Assembly (NCBI RefSeq): GCF_003312915.1
Contig: NZ_CP030261.1
Coordinates: forward strand, 1,426,001-1,490,000
Length of the DNA stretch: 64,000 nt
From: Flavobacterium fluviale
Lineage (GTDB): Bacteria > Bacteroidota > Bacteroidia > Flavobacteriales > Flavobacteriaceae
Direction of reading: 5' to 3'
Positions 62,129 to 64,000 of this stretch are shown piece after piece. The translations under genes were made by a program, and so were the position numbers. Numbering within the stretch: position 1 is the stretch's first letter; the number at the start of each line of letters is the position of its first letter. The notes beneath the pieces were generated by a model that was not told where the DNA came from, made no database searches, and saw only the letters and a list, made by a program, of their open reading frames with translations.

Positions 62129-62564
62129 TTTAAGAGAGAATAAGTTTAAAATTTTCATTGCACTAGTTGTCGTAATATGCTTTGCTTTGATAAGAGCATT
62201 TGAAAAACAATTGTTTTACGATCCTTTTTTGAGCTTTTTTAAAAATGATTTTCATAATCTGCCTTATCCGCAGGTTGAGATATCAAAACTCTTTTTCGGA
62301 CTCTTTTTCCGTTATTTATTAAATTCTGTTTTGTCTTTAATCTTGATTTATGCATTATTTCAGGATCGCGATATTTTAAAATTTAGTTTGTTCATATATA
62401 TATTATTTCTAATTGTGCTTTTGGGAATGTTTTATATAATATTAGAATGTTTCCCAGATGCAGGCTGGCTTTTATTCTATGTAAGAAGATTCATAATTCA
62501 GCCTATTTTAGTGTTACTTTTTATTCCTGGATTCTATTATCAGCTCCAGAATTCAAAAAAATAA
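62118..62564 (+). CDS. Exosortase F-associated membrane protein
   Basis: From the ATG at 62118 the protein has 148 residues and four to five membrane segments (IFIALVVVICFALIRAFEKQLFYDPFL, LFFGLFFRYLLNSVLSLILIYALF, FIYILFLIVLLGMFYIIL and ILVLLFIPGFYYQ). It is known as the constant neighbour of XrtF in flavobacteria. The 11-base overlap with xrtF suggests translational coupling and a physical complex. Its own activity is not known. Confidence 0.88.
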   Translation: MLNNLRENKFKIFIALVVVICFALIRAFEKQLFYDPFLSFFKNDFHNLPYPQVEISKLFFGLFFRYLLNSVLSLILIYALFQDRDILKFSLFIYILFLIVLLGMFYIILECFPDAGWLLFYVRRFIIQPILVLLFIPGFYYQLQNSKK

Positions 62565-62599
62565 CATTTCTTTTTGTTTTTTATCGACTGTTTTTTGAA

Positions 62600-62607
62600 T
62601 AGCTTTG
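62600..62607 (+). promoter_or_regulatory. Promoter box adjoining the HYC/CC gene start (TAGCTTTG)
   Basis: TAGCTTTG fits TAnnTTTG and ends four bases before the ATG at 62612, so transcription would start at or next to the start codon. Confidence 0.45.
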
Positions 62608-62611
62608 CAAA

Positions 62612-63010
62612 ATGAATTTGAAAAAGTGTACAGGTCTGTTTTTAGCGTTCCTTTTATTGGTTTCCAATATTGGGTTTGCTTTTGATGTACATTATTGCGG
62701 AGGAAAAATTGCTTCCGTTTCATTAAATACAACAGTAGAACCTGTTGTAGAAAAAAAATGCTGTGGATCAAAAGAGAAAAAGAATTCTTGCTGCAAGGAT
62801 AAAGTAGTTCACTTTGAGAAAAAATCAGACAATGCAACTTTCAAATTCTTCTTTTTCCAATTTGCTTTTCCAGCTGTTATTCAGGACTATAAACCTTTAG
62901 CCTTTTTAGCACTTCCAAGCTTTAAAAAGAAAGAAGTTCTTTCGTATTATTCTGATGCGAATGCGCCCCCCTTATTCAAATTATACCATCAGTATATTTT
63001 CTATTCCTGA
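62612..63010 (+). CDS. HYC/CC-type small exported protein
   Basis: The 132-residue protein has a signal-like hydrophobic start (CTGLFLAFLLLVSNIGFAF), then DVHYCGGKIASVS and paired cysteines in KKCCGSKEKKNSCCKDK. A further hydrophobic segment and APPLFKLYHQYIF follow. This matches the HYC_CC_PP-type proteins of Bacteroidetes, which often precede a TonB receptor. The His and Cys pattern hints at metal binding, perhaps copper, but that is inference. The next gene, a TonB receptor, starts 117 bases on. Confidence 0.8.
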   Translation: MNLKKCTGLFLAFLLLVSNIGFAFDVHYCGGKIASVSLNTTVEPVVEKKCCGSKEKKNSCCKDKVVHFEKKSDNATFKFFFFQFAFPAVIQDYKPLAFLALPSFKKKEVLSYYSDANAPPLFKLYHQYIFYS

Positions 63011-63127
63011 TTTTAATGTTAAGATGCAATGCAGGTCTTGATCAAGTCTTTGCATTTACATTTTGATTGTTTTTTGTTTTGAACAAACATCAAAAATGTA
63101 ATTCTTTTCAACATTAAAATCATTTTT

Positions 63128-64000
63128 ATGCAAAAAAATATAATGCTTTTTATAGCGTTTTTGCTTTCTGTTGCTGCATCTTCGCAAGAAGATTTAGAGG
63201 AAGTAAAAATCAATAAAAAGCAAAAAGGAATAAAAAAATCCTTCACAGTAACAGCCAATACATCTTTAATTACAAGTAAAGAGCTGCTTAAAGCCGCTTG
63301 TTGTAATCTGGCCGAAAGTTTCGAAACAAATCCATCAATCGATGTCAATTTCTCGGATGCCTTAACAGGAACCAAGCAAATTAAAATGCTGGGTTTAACG
63401 AGTCCTTATTTAATGATTACCGAAGAAAATATTCCTTCGGTTAGAGGTGCTTCACAGGCATACGGTTTATCATTTATTCCAGGAACATGGATTGAAAGCG
63501 TTCAAATAACCAAAGGGGCGGGGAGTGTTATAAATGGCTACGAAAGTATTTCCGGCCAAATTAATACAGAACTTTTAAAGCCATTAAGCGATATTCCGTT
63601 TTTCGTGAATGCTTATGGTTCAACCGATTCTCGTTTTGAATTAAATACCCATTTCAATAAAAAACTTTCAGATAAATGGGCGACAAGTTTATTTGTTCAC
63701 GGAAACACCCGTGTGGCCAAAAACGACATGAATAATGATGGATTTTTAGATAATCCGTTAGGAAAACAAATCAATGTTTTAAACCGTTACCAATATTACA
63801 ATCCAGAAAGTGGTTTGGTTAGTTTTATCAATTTCAGATATATGAATGATAAAAAACAAACAGGAGAACTGGATTTTGATAAAGATCGTGATCGTGGAAC
63901 CACAAATTTTTGGGGATCTGAAATCAATACAGAACGTTTTGATGTTTCAACAAAAATAGGTTATGTTTTTAAGGATATGCCTTATCAAAGTATTGGTTTT
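63128..64000 (+). CDS. TonB-dependent receptor, 3' end cut by window edge
   Basis: From the ATG at 63128 the frame is open for 291 codons to the window end. A signal peptide (near ASSQ, residue 20) is followed directly by a plug domain: CCNLAESFETNPSIDV, GTKQIKMLGL, YLMITEENIPSVRG, and GAGSVINGYESISGQIN, then the first barrel strands. No carboxypeptidase-like or STN domain precedes the plug. The pairing with the HYC/CC protein is typical of a metal-linked receptor locus. Ligand unknown. Confidence 0.92.
   Translation, partial: MQKNIMLFIAFLLSVAASSQEDLEEVKINKKQKGIKKSFTVTANTSLITSKELLKAACCNLAESFETNPSIDVNFSDALTGTKQIKMLGLTSPYLMITEENIPSVRGASQAYGLSFIPGTWIESVQITKGAGSVINGYESISGQINTELLKPLSDIPFFVNAYGSTDSRFELNTHFNKKLSDKWATSLFVHGNTRVAKNDMNNDGFLDNPLGKQINVLNRYQYYNPESGLVSFINFRYMNDKKQTGELDFDKDRDRGTTNFWGSEINTERFDVSTKIGYVFKDMPYQSIGF

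Noticed and set aside
62553-62837. Minus-strand frame over the HYC/CC gene
   Set aside because: The plus-strand gene has a signal peptide, Cys motifs and a promoter box; the minus frame has no recognisable feature.
63019-63375. Minus-strand frame over the start of the last TonB receptor
   Set aside because: It is the shadow of a clear plug-domain coding sequence.

Overview
The window reads as chromosomal DNA of a Flavobacterium close to F. johnsoniae. It is AT-rich and carries a Sus-type starch locus, a secreted amylase with a type IX secretion tail, a class II HMG-CoA reductase with a GYDIA-type GHMP kinase, an exosortase F pair (the protein family is named after an F. johnsoniae locus), a primary sigma factor without region 1.1, and promoter-like TAnnTTTG boxes. 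I see no plasmid, prophage, transposase or CRISPR array. Genes are densely packed in short operons.

Region 1 (1-20.4 kb) is a starch/maltodextrin utilisation locus. A LacI-type regulator separates two divergent arms. The plus-strand arm encodes the outer-membrane SusC/SusD pair, a SusE-like starch-binding lipoprotein and a large GH13 amylase with a C-terminal type IX sorting domain. The minus-strand arm encodes an inner-membrane sugar permease, beta-phosphoglucomutase, GH65 maltose phosphorylase, periplasmic GH97 alpha-glucosidase, an exported GH13 neopullulanase-like enzyme and a cytoplasmic GH13 amylase cut by the window edge. Starch would be cut at the surface, imported by SusCD, trimmed in the periplasm, and maltose would then be phosphorolysed in the cytoplasm.

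Region 2 (20.4-32.3 kb) holds an MHS-type transporter with a tiny membrane partner, and a tRNA-Phe gene followed by a compact GIY-YIG gene bracketed by a duplicated tRNA 3' end plus terminator. Next come coaX, an outer-membrane barrel, lptC, a CNNM/CBS protein, a SurA/PpiD-like folding factor and two mevalonate-pathway genes. Region 3 (32.4-39.7 kb) has a dipeptidyl peptidase with two POT peptide transporters, then three tandem thioredoxin-fold paralogues, two of which have lost CxxC.

Region 4 (39.7-49.7 kb) is housekeeping: comEC-like, NlpC/P60, lpxB, surE, a tail-specific protease, a NUC1 nuclease, rpe and the primary sigma factor. Region 5 (49.8-56.3 kb) is a four-gene outer-membrane operon (unknown protein, STN-type TonB receptor, DUF4249 lipoprotein, MG2/plug-like protein). 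Region 6 (56.5-64 kb) has pnp with a striking leader hairpin, rpsO, two MORN-like paralogues (one with a TonB C-terminus), a GAF methionine-sulfoxide reductase, the exosortase F pair, and an HYC/CC small protein upstream of a TonB receptor that runs off the window.

Intergenic DNA carries several different families of imperfect palindromes (1.48, 1.55, 3.5, 8.1, 22.3, 30.9 and 48.5-48.8 kb). The most unusual structure is the tRNA-Phe/GIY-YIG cassette at 22.4-22.9 kb. All calls come from reading the sequence and remembered family signatures; no database search was run.
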